From Patescibacteria group bacterium UBA7396 (GTDB taxonomy: Bacteria > Patescibacteriota > Gracilibacteria > BD1-5 > UBA6164): 64,000 nucleotides of DNA. The stretch covers positions 1 to 64,000 of the forward strand of contig DKNE01000023.1 of assembly GCA_002470645.1 (NCBI GenBank), in the 5' to 3' direction. The notes under the pieces were generated by a model. That model was not told where the DNA came from. It did no database searches and worked only from the letters and a program-made list of their open reading frames with translations. Positions 1 to 9,860 of the stretch are shown piece after piece (within the stretch, counting starts at the first letter, position 1; every line of letters begins with the position of its first letter). Made by a program: the position numbers and the translations under genes.

Positions 1-836
1 GGGATGGTACTGAGTGGTTGCCGAGTAATATTTCTACTCATGGTTTTAATTCAAGTACCAGTGAATGTAGATTTACTTGTAATCCTTGATATACCTATGA
101 TTTAGGGAGTAATACTTGTGTATGAAATTCTTGTACTATTCCTGCAACGGAAAGTTATAACTCAAAAACTTATACTATAGCTACTCCAGGAACATTATTA
201 CATAATAACAGTGTTACCAGAACTGGAACAACTTCTTTTGGTACGAGTCCTGCTAATGGTACTATGTCTGCTGATTTTGTCTATACTTGTAATGCTTGAG
301 TACTTTCTAAATCTGTTAGTAATACTGGGGGATCTTGTGGAATAGACTATATCTTCAACAATAACTATTCAGCACCAGCATGTAATTATAGTAAATATAT
401 TATAAGTGGAACTATTACAAATGGAGCAAATGCGACCATCAATGGGTGTTGAACTACAACAGTTGCAAATGCGAGTTGAGCATTTCAGTTACAAAATATT
501 ACCGCATGAACAAATTGTAATAATATAGTAGTTACAAGAAGTGGATATAATTGTACTATTTCTACTAATTGACCAGCAAATACACAAGCAAATACAACTA
601 ACATTTCTTGATCTTGTTGTGTAAGTAATATGGGACAAAGCTGTTCATCAAGCTATTCTACTTATATTTGGAACCATCCGCATGGGTGTCAAGTGTGATG
701 CGGTTGTTATTTAGCAGTTGCAACTTGGGCAGCGTGTTGAAGCCCAGGAATATATTGCCCAACTCCTGGAGTAGATGGAAGTGCTTGTTATGTAAGTTAT
801 ACTTGAACAAGACAATGTAACTGATCTTGTCAATAA
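1..836 (+). CDS. Cys-rich secreted/surface protein, C-terminal part (5' end outside window)
   Basis: The frame that opens at base 3 runs to TAA at 834-836 and gives about 277 residues once TGA is read as Gly. It is rich in Ser, Thr, Asn and Gly and carries more than 20 cysteines, spaced as in disulfide-stabilised extracellular modules. Short motifs such as CRFTCNPG and SADFVYTC recur in style. No membrane anchor or SLH repeat appears in the visible part. The Thr/Asn/Cys texture resembles the surface protein at 31-33.6 kb. The start, signal peptide and any N-terminal domain lie outside the window, so the function is unknown. Export is inferred from composition only. Confidence 0.75.
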
Positions 837-854
837 ATATTTATTTTTAAATTT

Positions 855-1169
855 TTAATTTCTATCTCCCATAAAATCTTGCGTTAAATCTTCTATGATT
901 GGTTTAGCAAAAGAAGATATTTGTTCTGATATAATAGATGAGATATTTGATTTTAGCTCATCTATTTTTGTTTGTGTCATCTGTGGAATATAAATAAAAA
1001 TCACATACAAAATTCATAAAAAAATAGTTATTTTTATAGATAATTTTATTCTATTATTTCTTTGTTGTGCTTTTAATGTCCTATAAATAAAATCTATTTT
1101 TTCATTAATAGTTGGTTCTTTTCTAATAAAAATAGATTTTTCTTTTACTTGACTTCATTCATAAGACAT
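855..1169 (-). CDS. small single-pass membrane protein, unknown function
   Basis: A 104-residue ORF with ATG at 1169 and TAA at 855-857. A basic N-terminal half (about residues 1-48, many Lys and Arg) is followed by one hydrophobic segment (about 49-63, IKITIFLGILYVIFIYI). The C-terminal tail is polar and helical, with Gln, Ser and Lys. Topology is probably N-in. It sits 68 bp downstream of the polymerase gene on the same strand and may share its transcript. I recognise no family. Two in-frame TGA codons read as Gly. Confidence 0.6.
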
Positions 1170-1237
1170 ATTTTTTCCTATTTCATGATGTTCTATGTCA
1201 TTTATTACGTCATTCATATTTTTTTGATTAATTATTA

Positions 1238-2698
1238 TTACTTACATTCTCTCCAATTTTTCCCCACTCACATATCTACTTTAAGAGATATAGGAGCAGA
1301 AATAATATGTTCCATAATAGCAGGAATTTCTTTTTTTATGATTTCAAACTCTTCTGAAACGACATTAAAAACGAGTTCATCATGAACTTGCATAATCATC
1401 TTTGATTGCATATTTTTTTCTCTTAAAAATGTATCAATTTGAATCATTGCTAATTTAATAATATCTGCTGAAGTTCATTGTATAGGCATATTAATAGCCT
1501 CTCTTTCTCAAGCTTTTTTTATGATAGAATTACTATCATTTATACTAGTAATAAATCTTTTTCTTCCAAATATCGTTTCTACATATCCATGTTTTTCACA
1601 AAATTCTATAGTTTTTTTGAAAAAATCTCCGACTTTTGGGTATTGTTCATAAAATTTATTTATATATTCCCTTGCCTCATTTTGAGGTATTCCTATCATT
1701 TTTGATAGCCCAAATGGACTAATTCCATAAATTACTCAAAAATTCACGGCTTTTGCAATTCTTCTTTCATCACTCGAGATATCGTCTTTTCCAAATAAAA
1801 AGTATCCGGTATTGGCGTGTATATCAACTCCATTTTGAAAACTTCCAAGTAAATTCTCATCCTCACTCATAATAGCTAAAAGTCTCACTTCTATTTGAGA
1901 ATAATCAAATGAAACCAGTACATCATTTTCTCCAAATGGTAAAAATGCTTCTCTAATACTTCCTCAAAGTCCATTTGATGCCGGAATATTTTGGAGGTTT
2001 GGATTGGTAGAAGAAAGTCTTCCTGTTGATGCAATAGTTTGATTATATGAAGTATGAATAGTGCTCGTTGGTTCGTATATAAGCTTTGAAAGTCCTTCTA
2101 CATAGGTAGATTGGAGCTTGGTATATTGTCTATAATTCACGATATGCCTTGCAATAGGATAATGAAAAGCAAGACTTTCTAATACTTCGCTATCAACACT
2201 ATATCCTGTTTTTGTTTTTTTTCATTGAGGGAGTCCCATTTTAGAAAAAAGAATATCTCAAACTTGTTTGGGTGATTTAATATTAAAATTTTCTCATGCA
2301 ATTTCCAAAATAATTTTTTCCTCTTTTATAATTTCCTCTGCTAAATACTTCCCTATTTCTTGGAGTTTTTCTTTTGAAATTCTCACTCCTGTTACTTCCA
2401 TATTTTTTAAAACCTCTAAAAGAGGTATTTCAATATCATTTAAAGTTTTATCAGAGATAATTCATTTTTTTTGTTGTTCTGCATAAATCTTTGCTGTAAT
2501 ATAAACATCTTCTCAAGAATAAATAGATGCTTCTTCTAAAGAAACTTCTTTAAAATTTATCTGAGATTTTCCCGTCACTTCATCATAAGAAATCATTTTA
2601 TAATCAAAATACTTTTCTGCTAAATCATCAAGAGAAAGTCATTTTTTCCCAGGATCACTGATATATTCTCACAAAAGAGTATCATAAAATTTTGCCAT
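1238..2698 (-). CDS. polA: DNA polymerase I, polymerase domain with truncated 3'-5' exo region
   Basis: Family A DNA polymerase that fills repair and Okazaki gaps. From ATG at 2698 the product is 486 residues. The polymerase motifs are intact: motif A (DYSQIEVRLLAIMS), motif B (RRIAKAVNFGVIYG) and motif C (MQVHDELVF) with its catalytic Asp. The protein starts only in the middle of the 3'-5' exonuclease-like domain (AKFYDTLLGEYIS aligns with E. coli FDTMLESYIL). The whole 5'-3' exonuclease and the first half of the 3'-5' domain are absent. The frame stays open upstream to about 2800 without an ATG and then meets the divergent tRNA at 2801-2876. Either this is a naturally minimal polymerase or the 5' part was lost. 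Usual PolA length is about 900 residues. Confidence 0.85.
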
Positions 2699-2800
2699 GT
2701 GTTCAGATTTAAAAATATTACTTGTATTGTAATAATTTTTTGTATTTTTCCAAGCAAAATTTGACAAAATCAAAAAAAATATATAATTCCTTCTGATTTC

Positions 2801-2876
2801 CGTGGTGTAGCTCAGCCTGGTAGAGCAATCCCCAAAAAAGGGATGTTCGGGGGTTCAAATCCCTCCACCGCGACCA
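2801..2876 (+). tRNA. atypical tRNA, Pro-like body, anticodon loop without U33
   Basis: A 76-nt cloverleaf ending in an encoded CCA. The acceptor arm is CGTGGTG/CACCGCG with discriminator A73. The D arm is GCTC/GAGC with GG in the loop, and the T arm has loop TTCAAAT. The C1-G72 pair and A73 are hallmarks of tRNA-Pro. However, the five-pair anticodon stem ATCCC/GGGAT closes a loop reading CAAAAAA, so position 33 is A rather than the near-universal U and positions 34-36 are AAA. A normal Pro anticodon (NGG) is absent. It could be a degenerate, specialised or misassembled tRNA. The aminoacyl identity is not assigned. Confidence 0.7.
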
Positions 2877-2950
2877 ATTTTATGTTAGAGTATGATTGAT
2901 TACCGTCATCATTTGCTTTAACTAAAATTTTCTGGTTTACCGATCAGAAA

Positions 2951-2987
2951 ATAAAAACCAGAGCCCATCATAGCTCTGGTTTTTTCT
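2951..2987. terminator. bidirectional intrinsic terminator
   Basis: An 11-bp stem (2954-2964 with 2973-2983, core CCAGAGC/GCTCTGG) with T-runs on both strands. It lies between the plus-strand tRNA and the minus-strand SLH reading frame that ends at 2992. Confidence 0.85.
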
Positions 2988-2991
2988 TTGT

Positions 2992-3520
2992 TTATTTATT
3001 TTGTATTTTTTTTAAAATATTTACTACTTCATATCTCGTAATATTTTGATTGGGGAAAAATTTATTTTCTTTCAGAGTAAAAAAATTATTATTCAGTGCA
3101 TATTCTACATATTTAACATACCATTCTCATCAAGAAATATCTCAAATATTTTTACTATAATTATTTGGAATTTCTCATACAAAAAGTAATACTATCATCT
3201 TTATTGCCTCAACTCTTGTAATACTTCCATTTGGATAAAAATTTTTATTTTGTGTAGAAACTATTCATAAGTGTACTCAAGTATTAATATATTTTTTTTG
3301 CCATCCTACCTTTATATCAAAAAAATAATCTTTTGTATCATTTGATAATGTAGTATTTGAAACTAAGAATATTAGTTTCAAAAATTCCGATCTTGTAATA
3401 GAAGTATAGGGACGAAATGTATCATCTCAAAATCAAGATATAAATCATTTTTCTGATAACTCTATAATATATCTATACAAAGGATCTGTTTGTTTTATAT
3501 CTTTAAATTTTTTTTTTGAC
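2992..3520 (-). CDS. SLH-domain tail of the M23 protein, in a different frame (needs +1 shift)
   Basis: This frame ends with TAA at 2992-2994 and encodes S-layer homology repeats of about 55 residues each, marked by SITRSEFLKLIF, SITRVEAIKMIV and NITRYEVVNIL. SLH repeats anchor proteins to cell-wall polymers. No ATG or other convincing start exists in this frame. It opens upstream through the A10 run at about 3514-3523, where the M23 reading frame is still open. One extra A in that run would give an uninterrupted fusion, SQKKKFKDIKQT. The segment is therefore most likely the C-terminus of the preceding gene, reached by polymerase slippage on A10 or hidden by a one-base sequence error. It ends at a bidirectional terminator. 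Confidence 0.75.
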
Positions 3521-4448
3521 TCTCTCCATTCAATTGTGCATTTAAAGCATCAATAGCTGGGTCTTTTAGTATAATATTATCATCAAAATGAACGATATCA
3601 ATCTTTTTTTCATTTGTATGAGATGTATAATTCACTGGTGTAATATTTTCTGTATTTTGAGAGTTCAAAAGAGTTTCCTGTATTATTTCTGATGATTTTA
3701 CGAGTGGTACTTCTTGAGAAATAAGAGTAATTTTTTCTTCTATTACTGGTTGAGTATTTACCTTACTATCATTTTGAGTAGAATTATTTCCATTTTTTCT
3801 GTACTCTTCTACTTTATCAAGATATACTAAAGGATTTACCGTATACATACGAGCTTTATCTTTTCCAAGTCACATACTTACTCAACCTGAAAATGTTGTT
3901 CATGCATCACGAGCTTCTGCTCATGTAAATGGCCAATATGAATGAAAAGGTGCTTCTTGTCTATCTATTTGAAAATGAAGATGTTCTCAAAAACTATTTC
4001 CAGTATTTCAGGTTTTCCCTATAACATCTCCTTCTTTTAGATTTTGTCAATCTTTTACTTTTACTTCACTCAAATGTTGAAATCAACTATATAAAGTAGT
4101 TGTTTTTTTCATATCATCTGGGTTTGGTACATTTGTATGCTCAATAATAATATATTTCCCATAGGCTCCATCTTCTCAAGATTTATAAACTGTCCCATCA
4201 AGAGGAGCAAAAACATCTTGATTTTTTGTTTCTGGAATAATATCAACAGCTGGATGACTTCAAACTCATTCTTTAAAGTCTCATGATATATATGTTCATA
4301 AATATACTACTGAAAATCTATGAGATGTTGCTTCTAAATTTTCTGGATTATATTTTTCTTTTATTTTGAGTGGATACATAAATTGAAAGATAAAAAATAA
4401 AGATATGAAAACAAAAATATATATTGTTTTGTACAAATATATTAACAC
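3495..4448 (-). CDS. M23 (LytM-type) peptidoglycan endopeptidase, membrane-anchored
   Basis: Zinc metallopeptidase that would cut peptidoglycan cross-bridges outside the membrane. From the GTG at 4448 the first 23 residues form a hydrophobic signal-anchor (IYIFVFISLFFIF). An alternative ATG at 4379 would lose this segment, so GTG is preferred. The M23 motifs are present: HPAVD (HxxxD) at about residue 65 and EHLHFQI (HxH) at about residue 160. A 120-residue polar linker rich in Ser, Thr, Asn and Gln follows. This frame stops with TAA at 3495-3497 just past an A10 run, and SLH repeats continue in the next frame. Two products (free and SLH-anchored) are possible. Confidence 0.85.
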
Positions 4449-4476
4449 ACTTTAAAAATAAAAACAAATAAAAGTA

Positions 4477-4504
4477 ATTGATAAATGAAAAAAATAGTTA
4501 TAAT
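4477..4504 (+). promoter_or_regulatory. promoter for the cNMP-binding protein operon
   Basis: ATTGAT (4477-4482), a 16-nt spacer, then a perfect TATAAT (4499-4504), 30 bp before the ATG at 4534. The same 16-nt spacer recurs at other promoters in this window. Confidence 0.55.
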
Positions 4505-4533
4505 AAAGAAAAATATTTTTTTACCCTATAGTT

Positions 4534-4932
4534 ATGATTGAAAAACTCAAAAAACTCTATATTTTTGAATGACTAGAAGAAGCATTTCTGAAAAAAATCC
4601 TTGAAACTTCACAAATAAAATTATTTAAAGCAAATGATTTTGTTTTTCAAGAAGGTGATAAAACAGAAAATAGTTTTATTCTTATAAGTGGTGTAGTAAG
4701 TGTTATAAAATGATGAAAAATAGTAAATACTATTTTTGAATGAGATATTTTTTGAGAAATATGACTTGTTTTCAATGAACCAAGGACTGCAACTATAAAA
4801 GCAGAAACTAATATAGAAGTATTAGAAATAACTAAAAATAGCATCAATAAGATTATGGGAGAGTATAAAAATTGAGATTTTATAAAAGTTACTTTATTAA
4901 ATAGAATTATTCAAAATCATAATAGAAAATAA
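4534..4932 (+). CDS. stand-alone cyclic nucleotide-binding domain protein
   Basis: A 132-residue protein that is almost entirely one CNB/CRP-type beta-roll. It carries the phosphate-binding-cassette-like stretch GEIGLVFNEPRTATIKAE, with Glu and Arg in ligand-binding positions, preceded by VFQEGDKTENSFILISG. There is no C-terminal helix-turn-helix as in CRP/FNR regulators. Four Gly codons in the roll are TGA. It lies 1 bp upstream of a membrane protein gene, so the pair is probably co-transcribed. It may act as a regulatory subunit for its neighbour. The ligand is unknown and no cyclase is visible here. Confidence 0.85.
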
Positions 4933-4933
4933 A

Positions 4934-5632
4934 ATGAATAAATTTGACCAAAGTTTTTTTAAAAAATATGTCCCAGAAGGAACAGATATTATAGACATAG
5001 CTCATAAACATATTATCATTATAATTGATAAAATCATTCTCAATTATTTTTTTTGAGTTATTTTACCTACATTTATATACTATAATTCTCTTGCTATTCA
5101 ATCTTTCATCCCTTTTTTTGTACTAGAAATTTTTATTATCTTAATTTTTTTAAAAAATATTTATGATATTTTAGATTGGTACAATGATGTTTGGATTATT
5201 ACCAAAGATGGAGTGACTGAACTTGATTGGGCATTATTTTCAAGTAACTCTACTTCTGTAAAATATAGTAGTATTGAGTGACTTGAACTGATACAAACTG
5301 GTTTTATTGATACTATTTTATGAAAGGGAGATATTGTAATTCATAAAGTATGAGGAGAAAATAATTTTTTACTCAGAGATGCAAGTCATGCTTTTCATGT
5401 ATTAGAAAAAATAGACCAAATACAAAAAACTATAAAACAACAAAAACAAGATGAAGAAAAGGCCTCTCCAGAACAAAATTTTGAAACAGTTCTAAAAGCA
5501 CTTTCGTGAGTAGTTGAAGAATATCTGGGGAAAAGTTGATATAAAAAAGATGATAGTGAAGAAAAAAAACAATTCATTGAGAAAATAAAGAAATTAGATG
5601 GTACTATTGATTTAAATAGTTCAAAAAAATAA
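4934..5632 (+). CDS. membrane protein with PH-like (DUF304-type) domain
   Basis: A 232-residue protein whose ATG at 4934 follows the previous stop by one base. After about 30 polar residues come two hydrophobic segments (about 36-56 and 60-76). A beta-rich part follows (DVWIITKDGVTELDWALFS, then YSSIEGLELIQTGFID), typical of bacterial PH domains attached to membrane hairpins. The C-terminal third is charged and probably helical. The pairing with the CNB gene suggests a small membrane-linked sensory unit. The PH assignment rests on pattern, not on a catalytic motif, and the function is unknown. Confidence 0.65.
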
Positions 5633-5660
5633 TTTTAGTGTTATAATTTAACCTATATTT

Positions 5661-7505
5661 ATGCAAGAACTCAGACCTGCTCTTAAAGTAATTCCAAAAC
5701 TTCCATGAGTATATCAATTTTTTGATATTTCTTGAAAAATAATTTATATCTGAAAATCAGTCAATCTTCACTCGAGAGTCAATTCGTATTTTAATGGTCT
5801 TTCAAAACTCAATTTTGCTAAAAAAAAGATGGTATGAGAAATCATCCAGATAGAAACTATCGTCACCAATAATGCGAAAGAATGTCTCATTTTAGAAACA
5901 AGTTTGATTAAAAAATACAAACCAAAATACAACATATTAATGAAAGATGATAAAAATCATACCTACATAAAAATTACCGATGAGTTATTTCCAAAAGTCA
6001 TAAAAACCCGTATAAAAACCAAATCTGGAATATATTTTGGACCATATATTTCTACTAGTTACGTAAATAATATTATAAAAACTACCAAAAAAATATTTTG
6101 ACACAGAAGTTGTAATATCATTTTTGAAGAAAAAAATGGTATCCCAAAAATAAAAGCAAGTAATGGGTCAAAAATACCGTGTATTGATTATTATATCGGA
6201 AGATGTAGTGCTCCATGTCTGCTTCAAAAAGAAAATATGACTCAATATGACGCCTCTATTTCAAATATAAAAAATTTTCTTGATGGAAATTTAGAAGAAG
6301 TTATCTTGCATTTAAAAGAAAAAATGATGCAGTATGCTCAAAAACTCGAATTTGAAAAAGCATCTGAACTCAAAGAAGATGTATCATCTATAGAAAGCTT
6401 AAAACAAAATCAAATCGTAAGAGATATTATTTGAGAAAGAGCTGATATTATCAATTTTTTAGAAAAGTATGAAAAATTTTATATTTCTAAAATCGAAGTG
6501 CGAAACGAAAAAATCGTGTGAATTTATAATTTTGAAATCGAAAATAAACTTGATGATATTGATGATAGTATCAAGTATTTTATTGAAAATAATTATTTAG
6601 AAAATAATGAAAAACTCACCCTTATCCTTCCTCATGAAATAGCATTAGAAAAAGAATTTTTAAATGAACTCAAACTTAAAATAGAAATTCCAAAAATATG
6701 AGAAAAGACAGAAATTCTCTCACTCGCATATAAAAATGCTTTTGAATTTGCGTATAAAAAACATTTAGAATGACTGAGTGTAAAAGGATTTAGCAAAAAA
6801 GATATGAAAGATTTACTTTCTCTACTTGGATATAAAGAAATCAACAAAGATATTCTTTTTGAATGTAACGATATTTCTCATATTTCTGGAAATCATACCG
6901 TGGCATCAAGAAGCGTCATCGAAAATGGAAAAACTGCAAATTCAAAGTATAAAAAATTTAAAATAAAAACCCTTCACACCTGAGAAATAAATGATTTTGA
7001 TTCTATGAGAGAAATCATGTCACGTAGACTTTTAGAAATCAAAAAAAATGGATATATTCCTGATCTCATCATTATTGATGGAGGAAAATGACAACTTTCG
7101 AGTGTGAAAGAAATATTAGAAGCAGAAAAGAAAAAGCAGAAAAATAAAGATTTTCTCCATCTTTTTGAGCAAATACAACTCGTATCACTCGCAAAAAAAG
7201 AAGAAGAACTTTTTTTACCGTGAAAATCTGAAAGTATACTCATATCAAAAGATTCAAATATACTCAGAATGATCCAAAAAATCAGAGATGAAGCGCATCG
7301 TTTTGCCATAACTTTTAATCGTGATAGCAGAATAAAAGCGAGTAAAAAAAATATTTTAGAAGAACTTCCTGGAATCGGTCCAAAAACCAGAAGTAAACTC
7401 CTAAAATATTACGGAAGTATCAGTGATATAAAAAATGATGCTGAACTCAAAAAAATTCTCTCAAAGTCTCAAATTGAAACTTTAGAGAATCATGGAATTA
7501 TCTAA
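5661..7505 (+). CDS. uvrC: UvrC, excinuclease ABC subunit C
   Basis: Makes both incisions around bulky DNA lesions after UvrAB has marked the site. The 614-residue length is normal. The GIY-YIG nuclease is at the N-terminus (GVYQFFD, IYIGKS). A UVR coiled segment lies at about residues 205-235 (MQYAQKLEFEKASELKED). The RNase H-like second nuclease contains ECNDISHISG and IIDGGKG. The tandem HhH is at the C-terminus (LEELPGIGPKTRSKLLKYYG). Several catalytic-domain glycines are TGA. The start ATG at 5661 lies 28 bp after the previous gene, with TATAAT-like sequence at 5643. Its last 8 bases overlap the convergent gene at 7498. Confidence 0.97.
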
Positions 7506-7803
7506 GCCCAATAATATGAGCTACCTTTTGAGCATTATCATATACCTCTTGTGTAATAGCAACATCGTATATATTTCTTCCTGTTGAAAATACATCTACA
7601 CTACTAAATCATAATAATCTCTTATAAACTGCTTCTCTTGATGCTTTTGTAGGAAAATCTTCTTTAAATTTTCTTCCATATTGCTTTTGATATTCTCAAA
7701 AAAGTCTTTGCTTCCATTCTGCAAATGCTTTTACACTCCAAGTATATGTTTCTCAATTATCAAGAGATCTGAGAGTTCAAGTATAATCTCAAAATTCTTT
7801 CAT
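7498..7803 (-). CDS. hypothetical protein of 101 residues
   Basis: ATG at 7801-7803 and TAA at 7498-7500, overlapping the end of uvrC tail to tail by 8 bp. The product is soluble and mixed in charge, with many aromatic residues in the first half (ETYTWSVKAFAEWKQRLF). It has no signal peptide and no membrane segment. Five TGA codons read as Gly. A separate leader of 43 bp divides it from cysS upstream on the same strand, so it may be the last gene of the cysS transcript. I recognise no family. Confidence 0.6.
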
Positions 7804-7846
7804 AATAAATATATTAAAAAATATTTTATGAGAAAATAAAGCAAGC

Positions 7847-9310
7847 TTATTTTATTTTCTCTATCCTACTTCCACTTCTATCATCAATTATTTTATATCA
7901 AAGTATTAAAAGTTCATTTCTTAAATCATCTGCTTTTTGAAAATTTTTCTCTTGTTTTGCGGTATTTCTTTGTTCAAATTTTTCTAAAATCTCACTTGGA
8001 ATTTCATCTTCTATAAAATCAAAAATCATAATAGATAGTACTTGATTAAATGTTTTATACATATCTAGTATAGCATTTGCTTCTCAAGCAGATAATTTCC
8101 CGCTATCAATGTGAGTATTAGCAAAAGTAATAAATAAGAAAAATATCGATAATGCTTCTGGCATATTAAAATCATCTTCTAATTTTTCAATATACTCTCA
8201 AATAAAATCCTGTAATTCTTCTCTTAAATCTCTTCTAAACTTTCCTTCTGTAAGATTTCCAATAGCAATAATTCTTGATAATTTTTTAATTGACTCATCA
8301 ATTTTTTTAATATTAGTAAAATTTTGTTCTAATTTTTCGAATGAAAAATCAACACTTTCTCTATATTTTGCATTCATAAAAGAAAGACGAATCGCTCTAT
8401 ATAAATCTTTTTTTTCTACTCAAATAAATTTTTCTTCTAAATCTCTGAGAGTATAAAAATTATTAGCTGATTTTGCCATTTTTTTTCCATTTACAGTAAT
8501 ATGTCCTCCATGAATCCAATAATTTGCAAATTTTTTCCCTGTATAAGCTTCAGTTTGAGCAATTTCATTTTGATGGTGTGGAAAAATATTATCAACTCAT
8601 CCCATATGAATATCTATTTGTGCTCAAAAGTATTTTAAATTACACGCCGAACATTCAATATGCCATCCTGGTCTTCATTTCAAAATCTTTTTTTCATCAC
8701 CAAAAACAAATTCTTTTTCCCAATAATTTTCGCCATCATCTTCTTTCCAGGCTTTCCAAAGTGCAAAATCAGCAGCACTTTCTTTATCATACTCATCATT
8801 ATTAATTCTTACTGACTGCTTCATTCCAGAAAAATCAAGATGGGCAAGATTTCCATATCTTTTAAATTTTTTTATTTCATAATATATACTCCCATCTTCT
8901 CATAAGTACGCATATCATTTTTTTATCAGTCAATTCACCATTTCCACCATTTCATCAATCAATCATGAAATTGGTGCAACATTATCAGCAAGATTTACAT
9001 TTAATTTTTGTAAGTCTTCCAAAAAATAATTCGTATATTTTTGTGTATATGGAAGTAATTTTTCTCCAAATTTTTGACTATCTCTAATAGTTTTATCATC
9101 TATATCAGTGATATTCATAGTTGTTTTTACTTTATAGCCTAAAAATTTTAAAGATTTTATAATATAATCCTCAAAAATATAGGTTTTTAAATTTCCTATA
9201 TGAGCAAAATTATATGGTGTTGGTCAACAAAAATACACCTTTACTTCTTCTTGTCTTAAAGGCTTAAATTTTTCTTTTTCTAATGTAAGTGTATTATAAA
9301 TATGAAGCAT
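7847..9310 (-). CDS. cysS: cysteinyl-tRNA synthetase
   Basis: Charges tRNA-Cys with cysteine. The class I synthetase signatures are present: YFCGPTPYNFAHIGNLKTY near the N-terminus (zinc Cys plus the HIGN signature) and a KMSKS-type motif (KMAKS) near residue 280. A central zinc-ligand region matches CACNLKYFGAQ. The 487-residue length is usual. ATG at 9308-9310 follows the stop of the small 2Fe-2S protein gene by 17 bp, which suggests one transcript. Gly in the CGPT motif is TGA. Confidence 0.95.
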
Positions 9311-9327
9311 AAAAATAAGTTATGAAA

Positions 9328-9582
9328 TTAATTTTGTTTTGAATTTTTTCTTTGTTTTACTTTTTCAATCATCATTCTAGAAACTTTAATTGGGTCACAA
9401 TAATTTTCTTTTTTCCCATCAATAATAGCATTTGGTCAAATTTTACAATCTCATAAGCACGGACATGTTTCAACAGAAACATTTTCTAAGTTAAATTTTT
9501 CTATATCTGAAGCTACTCTTTTTAAAATATATTCACTAAATCTTGATTTACATGATTTTCAAGTACATACTTGTATTTTCAT
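9328..9582 (-). CDS. (2Fe-2S) thioredoxin-like ferredoxin domain protein
   Basis: An 84-residue protein with the C-x4-C ... C-x3-C arrangement of thioredoxin-fold 2Fe-2S ferredoxins and NuoE C-termini: VCTGKSCKSR at residues 5-14 and TCPCLGDCKIGPNAIID in the middle. A further Cys follows in ENYCDP. It should carry a 2Fe-2S cluster and act as a small electron carrier or redox sensor. It is the first gene before cysS on the minus strand. No partner dehydrogenase is next to it, but an FNR-like reductase lies at 53.6 kb. Confidence 0.8.
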
Positions 9583-9646
9583 TTTTTATAGTTAATCATA
9601 AAATACGCAAAGTATTATATGGAAATAATAATTTTTTACAAAAAAA

Positions 9647-9674
9647 TTTGCATAATATTTTTTTTCTATATAAT
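9647..9674 (+). promoter_or_regulatory. promoter of tRNA-Phe
   Basis: TTTGCA (9647-9652), a 16-nt spacer, then TATAAT (9669-9674). Transcription would start near 9681, about 20 bp before the mature tRNA 5' end. Confidence 0.7.
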
Positions 9675-9700
9675 AACAAAGCTTTCAAAGCAAAACACAT

Positions 9701-9775
9701 GCCGGGATAGCTCAGTGGTAGAGCAGCGGACTGAAAATCCGTGTGTCGCAAGTTCAATCCTCGCTCTCGGCACCA
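9701..9775 (+). tRNA. tRNA-Phe (GAA)
   Basis: A 75-nt cloverleaf with encoded CCA. The acceptor stem is GCCGGGA/TCTCGGC. The anticodon stem GCGGA/TCCGT has loop CTGAAAA, giving anticodon GAA after U33. The T loop is TTCAATC. A terminator follows directly. Confidence 0.95.
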
Positions 9776-9786
9776 TTTAAAATATT

Positions 9787-9812
9787 AAAAACTCACTCGT
9801 GAGTTTTTTATT
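9787..9812 (+). terminator. terminator of tRNA-Phe
   Basis: A 9-bp stem (AAAAACTCA at 9787-9795 with TGAGTTTTT at 9800-9808) followed by T-rich sequence. Confidence 0.8.
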
Positions 9813-9821
9813 TTTGTACTC

Positions 9822-9860
9822 AAAAAAATAATTACTTCCTATGAAGTAATTATTTTTATT
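9822..9860. terminator. intrinsic terminator of the PBP2/murL operon (symmetrical)
   Basis: A 13-bp stem (9826-9838 with 9843-9855, core AATTACTTC/GAAGTAATT) with flanking A and T runs. It begins at the stop codon of the minus-strand PBP2 gene. Confidence 0.8.

Noticed and set aside
2801..2876. Calling the Pro-like tRNA a normal tRNA-Phe(AAA)
   Set aside because: Bacterial tRNA-Phe uses GAA and a G1-C72 pair, as in the true tRNA-Phe at 9701-9775. The lack of U33 makes any decoding call unsafe.
5661..7505. uvrC and similar genes as pseudogenes with many internal stops
   Set aside because: Every interruption is TGA at a glycine position. With table 25 the genes are full length.
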